Part shown: positions 1-13,300 of the stretch, piece after piece
Layout of the letters: each line of letters begins with the position of its first letter
Position numbering within the stretch: the stretch's first letter is position 1
Assembly (NCBI GenBank): GCA_902805475.1
Contig: CADCSX010000001.1
Location: 3,720,001-3,784,000 of the forward strand
DNA: 64,000 bases
Source: Entonaema liquescens
Lineage: Eukaryota > Ascomycota > Sordariomycetes > Xylariales > Xylariaceae
Reading direction: 5' to 3'
The notes under the pieces: generated by a model
Database searches by the model: none
The model's input: only the letters and a program-made list of their open reading frames with translations
What the model was told of the DNA's origin: nothing
Made by a program: the position numbers and the translations under genes

Positions 1-794
1 CTGCTACTAGCAAAGCTGGTAATCAGTACGCCAAGGCTACCAACGATGCCAGCCTTGCTGCTCAGGATGCATTCAACAAGGCCGTTGATGCCTGGTCAGA
101 AAGCCGTCTGAAGGCTTACCTTGACGCCCGCGGAATTCCGGTTCCTCAGGGATCGAAGACTGATGAGCTTCGTGCTTTGGTGCGAAAGAACGCTCACAAG
201 GCTGCTCACCCCTATAGCGCCTGGACTTGGGATGACCTGTCCTATGACAACCTCAAGCAGTACCTTGCTAGCAGCGGTAACGCAGCTGCTGAGAAGGTCG
301 GCGAGAGCAGCTCCGCTACCCGAGACGAACTTGTCGAGGCCGCCCAGTCGGCCTACTCTTCTGCTTCTAGCGCTGGCGGCGTCTCATATGCCTCTGCGAC
401 AAGCTATCTGGCTCAAGCTACCGAAGCAGCTAAGAAGAGCACCTTTGACACATGGAGCGAGAGCGAGCTGAAGGCTTACTTGGACAGCTACGGCGTGGTA
501 AGTTTACTTATACCCTTGCGCACAACCCATCTACTATAATCGAAGTTCGAACTAGTAAACAGCCTGCTAACTCTGACACAGCCCGTTCCCCAGGGCTCTA
601 CCCTTAACGAGCTCCGCGCTGAAGCCCGCAAGCAGTTGACGTACTTCAAGTATGGTACCTCAAACCCGGCTAGCACCGCTTTTGCCAAGATCAACGAAGG
701 TGTCCAGGGCGCGTACCAGTGGGTCATGGGACACCTAAACGCCGGTTCTGAGATCGCAAAGAAGAAGGCCGGAGAGGTTAAGGAAGAACTATAA
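1..794 (+). CDS. Ish1-repeat stress/nuclear-envelope protein, 3' part
   Basis: The gene enters from the left edge, so its start is not visible. The coding part is 1-497 and 582-794, with an 84-nt intron at 498-581 (GTAAGT donor, gctaac branch site, ACACAG acceptor, phase 0). The protein shows repeats of the Ish1/Msc1 type: a W-S-E-x-x-L-K-x-Y-L-D core, then G-x-P-V-P-Q-G-S and a D/N-E-L-R-A helix. Three are visible, and the last is split by the intron between its YLDSYGV and PVPQGS parts. Ala/Ser-rich helical linkers lie between them. Fission yeast Ish1 is a stress-induced nuclear-envelope protein; the same role here is inferred from the repeat alone. Family assignment is firm, function is not. 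Confidence 0.85.
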
Positions 795-2357
795 GGAAAT
801 CGCCGCTCTTGAATTAGCTTCATGCCAAGTATGATCAAAAGGAAGATACATATATCTGCCTTTGGAAGATGCTGAGACATGAGATGAACTGTATGACATG
901 CGTTACGAAGAAGGAGAGTAGTTGGATAAAAGATGAGCACGCGAAGACGACAAGATATGGGCTTTCGTCAGAAGCCTATGGTGGAAGCGAAAATGAAATG
1001 AGGTTGGATAGGTCCTTCCATCACGGTATGGACGGGAGGGCCACGATGATTTCCCAAACTACCCCCATGCTTCAGGGGCTCCTGTGCACAACCGAGCAGG
1101 CAAGAGTCAACACTAGCACTTCGGCTGTTTGTCTTGGATGGTGGAGTATGGTAGCCGAAACTGTGAGATTAGTTTTATGTTGTTATGTTATGAATTGACG
1201 TCTCTTGTATTAATTCTGGCTTTGATCTTCACTCAACTGGGACCGTTGAAGTCTTGATGCCCGTGACCTTGTCAAGCGGTGATACTTGGCAGATAATGTA
1301 GATCGATATCCTACCCTATTTTTTATTCGGCTACTTTGCCGGATCATCCTAGATACAACAAGGTATGAGAAATAACTCGTGTTACACAGCCTCCGTGACT
1401 CTAGTTCTGTGTCGGAAGACTGACGATGAGACAACGATACGTGAAGTTAGATTTAGCTTGCTTGAGGGGAGAAAATCTCCAGATACCATCGAGAGTCAGC
1501 AGGCGTGTTAAACCAACCTGGTCGTACTTGTGAATTGGACAGTCTGAGGAACAGGACAATAAGAGCTCAACAGTTGGAGCAATATAGGGGAATCATGGTA
1601 GAACTTCATCTGATGGCGGTTGTACTGCTGAGGGGCATAAGGTAAGGAACTAGAGAGAATACCTAAGATTAGCAACTACGGCATCAATTCAAGGTAGCTG
1701 ATTATAGAAATATCCATGTCAATTCCATAGACAACTTCACGGAGGGACACTGGTGTTACGAAACTAGTTTTAGATTGACTATTCTATGAAATAACGTCTT
1801 GTGAGACAGTGCGACAAACATCGCTTCTTCAGGGGCAAGACTACGTGAGAATATCCATTACCTTTCAGCATGATATCTAACACGGTTCGTCTTCCGCATA
1901 TATCCGGATCATTATTGCCCTTCCGCGGTGTTATGGAAACCAGGTTTCGTTTTATCTATGGCCTTCTAAATAAGTACCAGAGCTCACCAGGCTGGACTGT
2001 GAGGTCTTTTTGATTGCCCCAACAGATAAGAGATCTAAGGAAATCATTGGCAAGCTCGACACTTTGGCGGAACTTCCACCGGATCCCTGAAATGGCATGA
2101 TTAGACAGGAGGACCGTATCTCAGGCTATGGTCTGCCTTCTTCGGATGCCAAACGAGAACCAGTCGGCACGAGCGCAGACACTGGTGCTAGGCATAAAAC
2201 AAAAAGAAACCACTCTACGATTGATCCAAATGAAATATATTGGATTGATCTTGTAGGGGTGTGATCAATGGCCAGGGAATGACCTATAGAGATAGGCCAC
2301 ACCGTCCATTGGCGTAATGTGATGAAGGCGTTAGGCAAGAGGGCGACGTGTAAAAAG
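795..2357. other. Intergenic, no gene seen
   Basis: About 1.6 kb between two genes that converge. Short open frames on both strands have no recognisable domain and no coding character. No tRNA or snRNA pattern was found. It must hold the 3' ends of both neighbours. Confidence 0.5.
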
Positions 2358-4185
2358 TTAGAGCCTGAGATCTACGTCGGGTATGCTCCTCTGCCGTTTG
2401 TGACCCAGGTGGTGCTCCGACGATGCTTTTCTCTTTTGCGTCATGGTCGATAGAGGGCTGCTGGCGAGCTCAGGCATCTTCTTCTGTTTACGCATAGGAG
2501 AAATAGGAACGTTGGTAGTAGCGATGCGCCCATCCTTAATGCCACGGAGGGTACCTTCAAAATAGGGACCTGAGAATGCGAGGGATTCTCGGGTAGCCTT
2601 ACTACGGCTGATTAACTGATGATTCGCTTGGTCCCGCCGGAATGCACCGACGATATTGGTATTATGCTGGAAGTGATCAAGGAGGGACGTCACATCGCTA
2701 GACGCAGTGCCGGGACGACCAGGTGTACGACCGGGTGTGCAGAATATTTGATCGTCAGCCTCGTCATGTTCGAGGGCCTTCTCTTCTTCGGAAGAGTCAT
2801 CGCCATCATCCTCGTCATTATCTAGGGTGATGAAATCCTCCAGCTTAAGACTTTTCTCCGCTTCGTCGACAACTTGATCGTCGGAATCGGACGTCTCAAC
2901 AACATTCCCATCAGATGTTTGAGAGTACCAAGCTTCCGCAGGGCCGACGGCGTGTGTATTCATAAAGTCTCCGTACGTGCTGGAGGATATCATGCCGCTC
3001 ATCATGATGCTACCCGGATTGCTAAGTATAGGGGATGTCTGAGTCTGATCAAAGTAGTGGAAGTTGAACTGCTCCGGCGACAGATCAAAGCCCCTCCCTC
3101 TCATGCTTTGATGAGTGAAGATCATCATCTTGCCGGTTCTGGGGTTTAAGATCGCAATAGGTTTCTTGCTAGACTTGTCGAGGTTAAACCGACCTACACG
3201 TGGTTGGCCGCGGCGGGGCCGGATGAGCGTAACGACATCCGAATCGGAATCATCGTCTACGGCTTCCCGCCGAGTCTTACGTCGGACGGGTTTCTCAGGC
3301 GGATCTTCTTCATCGGTAGTATCCCCATCGGCTACGCGGGGAAGATTAGTACAAACTTGGTATTAACCCTAATTGCTCTCACTCACTTTGATATCCATCA
3401 AGGGAAATCTCGTCGTTCTCAGATAGATCCATGGGGGTGTTGGTAGCGGTTGATAGGTCATGACTTGTCATTGGTGTAGGAATCGGCGTGTTATCCTGAT
3501 CATCTAGGGACTTGATCAAAGCCTCAAAATCGGACGCTGGCTCATCAAAGCCGAACCACTCGCCAGCTGTGGTAGAATAATTATCCCAGAATGCTTCCGA
3601 ATTAGAGGAGTCATAAGGGTCTGGATCATGCTCAATTTCTCGACGGAAAGAGGGATCAAGAATGCTCTTGTCCACGAAGAGGTCAGGGAAGAAGCCATGG
3701 TCTATATCATCATCGGTTTCTGTCGAGTCATCATCCGACGAATCTTCGGGGATATCAAAGCGAACACGACGCTCAGTGCTGGTATATCCTTGGTCAACTG
3801 TGAGATCGTCATCAGCGTCTACCTCAGAGGAGATGCCGTCCCAACTAGCATTATCGTCCGCATCGTCCGCGTCGTCATCGTCCCCCTCGTACTCATCCCC
3901 ACCTTCATCGTCATCATCATCATCGTCCTGTTCGTCTTCATCCTCCTGCGGCCGAGGGGAGCGCGAGCTGCGAATGGGTTTGTGCAGTTCATGTGAGAGA
4001 ATGTGCTCCTCCTCGGCCGCGTTTATTCCCTCCTCGTCATCATCGTCAGAATCGCTGATGTCTTCTACTCCCGAGTAGCCGCCTTCATCAGACAAGTCGA
4101 GTGACGACGAAGCGTCCGAGGCACGACGCCTGGACACCTTGACGGGTGTAGTCGGCGGTCTTTGTTGCCGTACGTTGCGGGACAT
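2358..4185 (-). CDS. Acidic low-complexity protein, probably nuclear, unknown function
   Basis: The coding exons are 4185-3387 and 3331-2358. The 55-nt intron has a GTGAGT donor and a GCGTAG acceptor, and joining in phase 1 gives one frame of about 590 residues. The start is the first Met of the frame (MSRNVRQQRPP). The N-terminal 150 residues are dominated by Asp/Glu runs with basic patches (RRRAS, RSSRSPRP). A more ordered stretch follows (FFPDLFVDKS, SEAFWDNY, EWFGFDEPASDF). After the intron comes a compact segment with GRFNLDKSSKKPIAILNPR, then a second acidic tract, and the C-terminus is basic (QKRKASSEHHLGHKRQR, a possible nuclear localisation signal). I recognise no catalytic domain. 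Alternating acidic and basic disorder suggests a chromatin- or transcription-associated protein, but this is a guess. Confidence 0.75.
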
Positions 4186-6961
4186 TGTACCGTGTGCTAA
4201 TTATGGAGGATATGCGAGAAATACAGGGATTCCTGGTTCCACCCCCGGATTTGAGGTCGAAAAGATCAAGACAAACGGCGGTGAAGCCTTAGCGATACTC
4301 GAATAGTGCAGGCAAGTGTCCACTTTCGAGGAGGTATAAAACCTTGAAATTTCTCGATTGTCCTTTCTTAAGGCCCTGAATGAATTGTATACTGTTACAA
4401 GGGTATATGGAATCAGGTGAAGGGTAGTTATTGTGAGAGAGAAGGAGGTGAAAAGGGGGAAAAGAATATATCGTCGTCACTAAGCCGGAGTCGTATGTGC
4501 CGGCAATGAAAGGGCGAAATGCGCAATAATGCAGTAATTCTGTCTAATTTTCAGACTTCCGGGAGGTGTCCTTTTGCTGAAAAGGGACACACAAGACAGT
4601 GAAAGCCTGTATAACTTCGTCGAGTTGTCGAATTGCGATTGAATATCTCGGTGAACTGTTGGACTACGGGACATGTTGGGAACGCCAAACATGTCCCGTA
4701 GTGGGTATTTACAGCTCAGCGACGGCCGAAGGCATGGTTCTCGACGAAGTTTTAGTGTGATTTAACTGGAATACTTGAAAGCTGTTTGTAGTGCGACTTC
4801 GTTGTCTGGATGTGGTTTGGTTTTCCTGAGAGGAAAAAGTGAGAAAGGGAACAAGATGTAATTGCAGGCCCGGAAAAAAACTACAGGTGGATATATCCCA
4901 CTGCTACTGCAGCTCGAACTTTTTTTTTTCTACTTTTTTTCTTTTTTAGTTCCATTAGTGGGGTGACCCTGACCTCCCGCACCTCTGCACGGTCCCTGAT
5001 TTGTCCACCCCCGTTCACAGGCTGAGCTAAACCTGTTTAGGAGGAGTGTCACCGCCTTTTTGACTTGCATCTTTTCTAAGTGCACTAAAGCCTAAAAACT
5101 CCCCTCTTGAACCACTGAATTGTGCTCTGTGGTCCACTGAAAGATCCACTACTCAAGTCCACTATAAGTTCATCTCTGAGTGGTTATCCCAAAGGCCTAC
5201 TCGCTGCTCCACCGCTGGCAGTTGGCGCTTGGCTAGTGCTATATACAGTGCTGCATAGCGGTTTATAGTGCTAGTGGTTCGAAACCATATTCGAATTTAT
5301 GGTTTTCCGAGGTGTTTGAGCTCCAAGTTCCACTTCGAATATGACTTTCTCGAGGTCATGGTCCGATACTAATCAGCGAAGACCGGCAGAGACGACGTTC
5401 TAGTCCTTGGTATCCACCGAAAACTTGTTCAACTCTCGGAGGTTCTATTGTGACGCATTCTAAGAGGAGTCATTCCAATGAGGATGACACATGGATACCC
5501 CTCCTAGATTTGCTCACTTTTTTTTTTTTCTCCTGGTGTTGCTCGTACGTTTAAGGGTATTTCTATTACACAACAGCTCCATCTGGATATCTCTCTACAG
5601 CAACTGGTTGTCTACGTGGTATCTAACAGCTTCTAGATTTTTTATCTGGAATTATATAGTACCTGTCCTCTTCCGGTGCGGCACGTGTAGCAGATAACCT
5701 ACTCCAACGTACAGCTTTCGTGGTAGATATATGTTTATGTGCGTGTACGGAAACAGATAAATTGGCGAAGATGGGGTAAATGTAGTTTACACCACGTAAA
5801 GCTGTCTGCATATATCATAACTACCACATGCATTATAGCTACATGTATCGTACCTAGCTCGCTGTAGGGGTGTATAGTATAGGTATGTCATGTAAATAAG
5901 CGAAGTTATCAAGCAGATATCTCGTCAACTTCTGATTTTTCTTCTCCATCGACCCATCCTACCCCTCGGTGACGATGACGATACATAGTAAAAAAGAGCA
6001 AGGGTATAGAAATTGTACTCTTGCTCATTTATCTCCACCTATTACCCGATCTTCACTCTAGAACTTTAGACCCCTCCAACCAAAAGATCTCTTCAGATGG
6101 TGACCTCGTACGTTACATGCACAGTAGATCTTCTCTTTAAGACGCATCGATTCCTTCTCCGTTCTTACCGAATTCGTTTCGTCCGAACCAGCATCAACAT
6201 CCCTTTTCATAGTAGTGTAGTAAAGTTCTGTCCATCTCTCCACCCGGGTAGATATTATCAACCGTGACGTGCATTTCGCATGGAATCGAGATCGATCATT
6301 TTTCAAATATCTATCATCGACATCAGTCTGGCTAGTTACGCTACACTGCGTACCAGGGCTGTACAATATAAACTGGGTTGTACCAATAAATAAGATAGGT
6401 TAGTTTTAGTTAGGAGAATAGGAGAAATAAGGGCGTCAATGCTAAGAAGCTATTGCGAGAGACGCATGTCATAAATTTACAAACCCCCTAAATTGAGCTC
6501 GAGCTACATCCTAAGGACCCCGAATTAGACTCGAGAGCTTCGTTGGCTAATGTTGGCTTCACGTATGTAACCGAAGAGTTAGTGTAATTGGCTTGACTCA
6601 TACGACTCGGGCTCTATTATCATTGGTCTGATGCGTAAATTAGCTTAGGAGAAGTAATTGTTATCCTATGAGATTTCGAATTATTGACCGTATGGAGAAC
6701 CCAGATACGTGGCCGATGTTACTCAAAGGGTATAGCTGAAAAGGGAGAAATCCGATGCGTACCAAAAAAAAAAAAAAAAAAAAAAAAGTCAATCGCCAAC
6801 ACGCAGAATCCTTCGAACCACGTAAAAGTTCGAAGAACCATCATTGTAGCCCACTCCACTCGAATGAGGAACCGGAAATTAAATGGATCAATAGGAAAAT
6901 AAATGATAAATGACCATTCTTCGCACCACTAGACGAGCTAGAGATTGCAATGAAAAGCGTG
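4186..6961. other. Long intergenic stretch, no gene seen
   Basis: About 2.8 kb upstream of the acidic-protein gene and downstream of the U2 snRNA gene. It holds T-rich patches near 4920-4945 and 5519-5530, the poly-A run at 6764 and many short frames without domains. Nothing else could be supported. Confidence 0.5.
6764..6787 (+). repeat. Poly-A run, 24 nt
   Basis: An uninterrupted run of A residues, read directly. It could be a retroposed tail or slippage. No coding remnant was recognised on its 5' side. Confidence 0.9.
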
Positions 6962-7149
6962 TTCGCGTCGCCTGGAAGCAGTGTAATACCAGGGACACGG
7001 TGAGAGCGATCATGGGCAAGCCCAGAGGATACGCTCTCGCGTGACAAAAATTAGAATAATCACGATTGAGTTCAAGTAGAACTCTTTCAGAGATTAAACT
7101 GAAAAGAACAGATACTACACTTGATCTAAGCCAAAAGGCAAAGAGAGCT
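6962..7149 (-). ncRNA. U2 spliceosomal snRNA
   Basis: Read on the minus strand, the sequence matches U2 along its length. The 5' stem I has TTTGCCTTTTGGCTTAGATC. It is followed by AAGTGTAGTATCTGTTCTT, which carries the GUAGUA that pairs with the intron branch site. Next come stem IIa (CAG...CTG) and a IIb hairpin (GAGTTC-tactt-GAACTC). The Sm site is AATTTTTG, near 7040. A stem III pairs GAGAGCG with CGCTCTC, and the conserved stem-loop IV reads CCTGGTATTAC...TTCCAGG at 6971-6993. Order and spacing are those of fungal U2. The exact 5' and 3' ends are estimates within a few bases. It lies head-to-head with the kinesin gene. Confidence 0.93.
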
Positions 7150-7690
7150 AAGGAAGAAAAGAAGGAAAAGAATTGAAAGAGCGGGAGAGGGAACAGAAAT
7201 TTATATTGGAGAAACCTGGGCGGTGTGGGGTTTCCAGTAGCCGCAACACTAGCCTCGTATGTGGGGTATTTTGTGGCTTGAAAGAAACACGTAGGTACCT
7301 GTGTACCTTACATCCCATCACCTCCAAATGTTTCAATCCAATGCAGGTGGTTGCCTAGCGAAACAAATATGATCCGAAGTAAATATTGACTTATGCCGCC
7401 TGGCATCCTGTAAGTCGCTACTTCCGTACCTACATTTGGCATTTGGTATCTTAGATATCTCTGCATGCGCTCTCCAACGCTAATGCTACAAGTGTCCAAC
7501 CATTTCTCATTCTAAAGGTTGCATCCATGCCGGACGGAGCATTTCTTGCATTATACAACAACCTAAAATTGTAGAGTCCAATTGTGCATTCGTCCTGCAT
7601 CTGCATGTAATTTGCATTCGCTTTTCTATCAGCCATTCTTTCACCGCTTTCGATATTTTTTTTTTTATCGCGTAGCACAGTTCCATCATC
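7150..7690. promoter_or_regulatory. Shared upstream region of U2 snRNA and kinesin genes
   Basis: The 540 bp between the divergent U2 snRNA and kinesin genes should contain both promoters. There is a purine-rich stretch at 7150-7200 next to the U2 5' end and a T-run at about 7658-7668, 20 nt before the kinesin ATG. No specific factor site could be assigned. Confidence 0.5.
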
Positions 7691-10336
7691 ATGGAGCCAC
7701 CTCAAAAAGGGCACGCAAACCTCTTCCAGGTGTACTTAAGACTACGACCTCCTCAGGCCGGGACTTTGGGCGCCGAACGGTTCCTCTTAGTTGAGGACCC
7801 CGTAGATCACGACACCCCCACACATATCACTTTGAATCCACCGAACGATCGAAGACGCGCTATTGAGAAGTTCGCGTTTACACAGGTCTTCGAAGAAGAT
7901 GCAACACAACTTGACATATTCCAGGGTACTAGAGTGCTTCCTTTGGTTGAGGGCGTTTTAGCGCCTCATGGAGGTGATGGTACGGACGGTCTGTTAGCGA
8001 CCCTCGGGGTCACTGGCTCGGGCAAGGTATATCTAGCCTGGATATCGTGAAAGACGCGGTAACTAACGGCAGAATTATTAGACGCACACGATGCTCGGGT
8101 CGCGAAGCCAGCGAGGCCTGACCCAGCTTGCTCTTGATGTTGTATTTCGATCTATCGAATCCAACCTCGTCGATTGCGAGGCGATTCCTACTTTGGAGAC
8201 AAGCATACGATCCTCCGACGCGTCCGAGGCAGCTATCTGCTCTGCAGCTACGTTTATCGAGACGATGTACACCGACTTCAGTAGCTCACGGGGTGGATCA
8301 AGAGCCACGACTCCAATGATTGTAGGGTCCCTTACCAATCCTCTCCAACCACCTATACGTATTACCACACCCCTACCACCTGGCTGTTTCCCCAGCAGCC
8401 CTCAAAGTATACGGATTGTTAGTCATGATGACGATCTGTCAAGAATAATATACCTTTCGACACCGCCTGGTGAAAAGGGGGACATAGCATCTCTAACCCA
8501 GACGCAAGTACCGTCTACTAAGCGTAAGCCAAAGTTGGCTGGCTCTCCGTTCCCTCAAAAACATTACATGGCACTCACTTCTGCCGCAAGAAATAAGAAC
8601 GTTACTAAATGTCTCATCAAGGGTGACCACGCGCCACTGACGCCGAAAAAGAACCTACAGCGACCGTCCGCTTTCCCTCAAGCACCAGATATTAGCTCTG
8701 TCAGAGCATCGTGCGACCCATCCGCCGACTATGCTGTCGTAATTTCGATGTACGAAGTATATAACGATCGAATATTCGACCTTTTAACTCCCCCGATTAG
8801 GTCAAACGGTAACAAAGAGCCTAGACGACGACCATTGCTTTTCAAATCTACGGAGCTGTCTTCTGATAGAAAAGTTGTAGCAGGACTTCGAAAGGTCATC
8901 TGCAGTAATCTTAAAGAGGCGTTGATGGTTCTTGAGGCCGGGCTCCACGAGAGGCGAGTCGCTGGAACAGGTAGTAATAGCGTATCATCGAGAAGCCACG
9001 GATTCTTCTGTGTCGAAGTTAAAAAGAGAAGACGCGGTCGCCACAACGCACGTTGGGGCAATAGCACTCTAAGCATTGTTGATCTAGCTGGTAGTGAACG
9101 AGCAAGGGACGCAAAAACACAAGGCGCGACTTTGGCCGAGGCGGGCAAAATCAACGAAAGCCTGATGTATCTCGGCCAATGTCTACAAATGCAGAGCGAC
9201 GCTAACAATACAACCAGGGTATGTTGAGTGTTGCACGTATAACTTTCAAGAACTCTGCTAATCCTGAATAGCCAAACTTGGTCCCTTTCCGTCAGTGCAA
9301 GCTCACGGAGTTGCTCTTCGCCAATTCGTTTCCTTCGGGGTCGCCCTCGAACTCTACAAACGCGAGGCGTGCACCGCAGAAAGGCGTCATGATTGTCACA
9401 GCTGATCCCGTAGGGGATTTCAACGCGACATCGCAAATTCTCAGGTACAGCGCTCTAGCCCGCGAGGTTACCGTGCCGCGTATTCCTTCTATCACATCTA
9501 CAATACTTGCCAATGCAAACAGCTCGGCGCACTCTCAGCGATCGGAATCAAGCGTCGGTTCCCGTAGCGATACGAGCTCGCCTGTCCTAGCCCATCATCG
9601 GCCATTCTTCCATCCTTCTGGCAGTCATAGCCGTACATTCTCGCCTGCGCCCGACACGGAGAGGGCAACCATGGAGAACGCGGCTCTAGAAATTGCTAGG
9701 ATGGCTGATATGATAGATCAATTAAATGCCGAACTGGTGCAAGAAACTGAAGGGCGCATGGCGGCTGAAGCTCACTTGCTATCCATGGAAGACCGCATGG
9801 CAGACTTGGAACAAGAGATTCGAGAAGAGTGCTACGCGGATTTCGAGCAGCGTCTGGCTCTTGAGATGGGCCGGTGGAAGGCGACATTGTCACTGGAGCA
9901 AGAGCGCGGCGAGGAGCACTGGGACCGCAAGGTGGAAGTACTAGCTCGCAGCGTAGGTGTCACAGTCACCGTGCCAAGTTCTGACGAAGACAACGTCGAA
10001 GACGAAGATAAGGAGAATATCCTCATCGAAAACCTCGAGCAAGAGAATGAACGTTTGAGAAGAGAAGTCGCGATCTTGAAGCGCGAATTATCCGGCCGCA
10101 CGCCGAGCAAACGCTCCCCGCTTCGGGAGAGAGGCGATGTACCCAGCACCAGAGCTTCGCCTTCTGGATCAGATGCGTTGGGTGATCTTGGAAACCGTAT
10201 GGAACAGTTAAGGGTGAATGGCGGCGAGGGCAAAAAGGTCCTCAAGGTGTCGAGCAACGGAAGTCCCACAAAGAAGGTACGAAAGCTGCAGACGAGGAGG
10301 TGGGAGGGCACGGCGGTTGATGACGACTTAATGTGA
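7691..10336 (+). CDS. Kinesin motor protein, kinesin-6-like
   Basis: Three exons, 7691-8026, 8082-9218 and 9272-10336, give 845 residues. The introns have GTATAT and GTATGT donors. The first splits the P-loop exactly: GVTGSGK, then THTML (about residues 106-116). Other motor motifs are VISMYEVYNDRIFDLL (about 332), NSVSSRSH (switch I, about 409), VDLAGSERA (switch II, about 446) and VPFRQCKLTELL at the start of exon 3. Between P-loop and MYEVYND sits an insertion of about 150-170 Ser/Pro/Thr-rich residues, as in kinesin-6 motors of the cytokinetic spindle midzone. A coiled coil follows at about 630-770 (LEQENERLRREVAILKREL) with an acidic patch. The basic Ser-rich tail looks like a regulated C-terminus. 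Kinesin is certain; the subfamily is inferred from the insertion. Confidence 0.93.
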
Positions 10337-13300
10337 TATATGAGACATGGGATATGAAGTCGGTCAAAAAGTGTTTCAAGACCGTATTGATGGATTCAAA
10401 TACCGCGACTAGCCGTTGGAGGCGGTTGTATGAACGCGTTGAGGATACCCCCTATTTCGTATATGTTGTTGGCTGGGTTTTATTACTTGTTTAATTCTCT
10501 CTGTTGAATTCTTCTTTGTTCGTCTAGGGAACCGGTCTTCATTATTGTGTAATTTCTATACTTCTGGCTGCAGATCTGTATGATCGTGGCTGAGTATTTC
10601 GACGTTGGTATTATTTTGATGATATGGACAGATGAGGTCGAGGCATATGAAAGCTCGAGTTAGTTGTGCGATAGCTGCCGAGTAAGTCCTGAGTATTAGA
10701 AATTGTTTCGGCGGCTTGGTCGATTTGTTAGTTCCTGAATGTATGCTCGTTCATCATCGACTCCTAACTGTCTGCCTCCTCTCCGCTGATTGTATCGCTT
10801 GTGCTATGCATCTTGAGTTCTCTTCGTACGACATTGACCAGCCGTTGCCACTATCCAGACTATTGAAGTTTTGCCGCAAATACGTAATGAATTCCAGTTT
10901 ATTTTCTGATTACCTAGAGTAACGAAGCCAATGGTCGCCTGATTCGGTCGAACTATAGCCACTGAATGATCCGATGGTCTCATTAATTGGTAAAGATTGA
11001 CTGCCTAGGTCTGGGCGGTAGATCTATTTTCAAAACTTCATTTGCCATTCTCGATCAACGGCCAGGCCTGGATTTGAACCGCGGGGGTATATTCGGTGAC
11101 GAAGGGGCCCGGTGGGTAACGGTTATTAATGACGCTATTATTGGTGATAGTCTTGCGGCATCTGTAGTAGGCTCCGAGTATTTCCTCCGCGTCGGAGCTC
11201 CCCATTCTAGACATTGTTACACGGACTAAGGCGGTAGTGAAGTTTGGAAGAATTCAAATCGGGAATCTTTAAGAAGTGGCGGTAGGTAGCGTTATGGTAT
11301 ACTTATGTCTGGTTGATACGTAATAGCCTTACAGTATGACTTAATGGATGATAACATCTGCAAGCTGAGTTGCGTGAGTTGTTGGTTGGTTCGGATAACT
11401 TCAAAACTACTATACTATGGAGAAATCTCCAGCTATTTCTTCTCCCTTACCTTATGTTCTGTATCACTTAGATGTCTATGTTCTTCTAATCAAGTTTGCT
11501 TGGGGTGTCTTGACGTGGATAACCTGGATATTGTAGCTATGACCCCTTCACCACAGCAACCTCAGTTGTTGTTCAAGAAGAGTGAGTTCAGAAGTGCTAG
11601 GTACACATTGCGAGATAATATAGTACCTATACGTGTATCGATTTACATGATATTTATTTGAGCTTTGACTGGGCGGGTTTGCCCCTTCATCAGGTTATGC
11701 CTTGGATATCCCGAACTAGGACCGGTAGATCTAGACGATTACGAATATATATAACCGAAATGTTTTTGATAATTAATGCCCGATGATCTGCAGGGACTTT
11801 ACGTGAAGTAGCAGTGGCTCGCAGGGGCATACTGAATAGTATATGCAATTTATTCACGTTTAAATCTCGGTAATCTAGATTTGCCCACGTAGAGTAACTT
11901 CCAAGAGACTGGGTTCCGATATTGAGAGCTTCTGCGCAGTTCTGGATCGAGCATTACAAATAACGATGCCAGTAACAAATTGGACGATCCAGGTAAATCC
12001 CTTCTGCTAACCGAGTCCATGAGCCGCTTTAGAAGCCATCTGGGTGATCATCGGGGCCAAGACTTGACCAACATGTCAAAGACAAATTAGCTCGTTCCGA
12101 TAATATTGCAACTCATAAGATCGCGGCTATGTGGCGCTTATGAGATATACGAGTAGTAACATCAAGTGGCGATGGACCCTTAATCTCTACTTGCCACTGG
12201 CCTGTCAGGTCTTCTCGAGACAAATAGGAGACAGTGGCATGAGAACTTAATTATCCCACCGCGCTAGAGAGGAGATATGGGTTCATCTCGTAGATTAATG
12301 GCAACATCCGTAACGCGAGAGTATGAGTGTTGATAGGTTGATTCGTTGTCCCATCGAATCCGTCGACGGCTTTGATAATCCTACGTTGGTCTCTTAGATG
12401 CCTAAACTAATCTCTTCATGTAAATTGCACCTTTAAGCATCATGCGAATATGATAGACTCTAAGACTGGGTAGCTATGAGCTATTATGCATTAGCCAAGA
12501 GGCGTAAACTATATGATTCTTTGGTGTTTACCACTCGATTTAGCGAGTTCGACGGGCCGTGTCGTTCCATTGGTGTAAACGATATCCATCCCACCGCCGT
12601 ACCGTACCGTGAGGGAGCTAGAAATAGTATATTCGGCTTAGAATTAGGCCGATCTTGGCGACCTGATCATTTGGCAGGCTGAAGCACGGGCGAACCACAC
12701 CACGCGAGGACCTGCATGAGTTTATTCCAGGGGACCCGGCATCAATTGGCTAAATATATTGGATAGCAGAGGATGTGATTGTCTGGGGTCTCTCCACGGA
12801 GCTTGCCAGACTTGGCGTCCGTTACACCCCTGGATAATATGCCGTCGATATTTTCCACAACCCCAGTCTCGGCATCATGGACTGGAACGGCATTTCCTAT
12901 TGTCGATCGCTTCCCAGAGCAAGTTCTTCATCCAATGCTATCATGCCATCGTGTTACACCAGATCTTGCAGAGATCCCCTGGTGCGGCACGCGGGCAGTG
13001 GCTAAACCCAGGCGCGTCGAAAGAAAGGAACTGGAGGAATTTAGATGCCATTTTTGCCTTTTCCTTTTGTGTCAGTGTTCTTACACTATTGCTTCAGACT
13101 TGAGACGTCCGGTCTGTGCCGTAGAATTCGGAGGTTTGGCGGGACAAGCCACGGCATTGGCTTCGCGTCATCGCCGTTTCTTGGATTCGCTAAAGACTCC
13201 GGAGGCGTAGTTATCCTCCGTTCGCGTCTGATGTTTCTCTCCTAGAGGCCCCGCTTTGCTATCTCGTCTCTTCGTCCACGGCGGCGGCTTGGTCTCCGTG

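Noticed and set aside
3628..4078. Long Ser/Val-rich frames on the plus strand
   Set aside because: They are antisense to Asp/Glu repeats (GAT/GAA codons) of the acidic protein on the minus strand, which give Ser, Ile and Val runs by necessity.
5268..5300. tRNA-like GGTTCGAAACC
   Set aside because: The palindrome looks like a T-arm, but no acceptor stem, D arm or anticodon arm can be formed around it.
8729..9436. 235-residue minus-strand frame
   Set aside because: Fully antisense to the conserved kinesin motor; no domain, and it crosses a kinesin intron.
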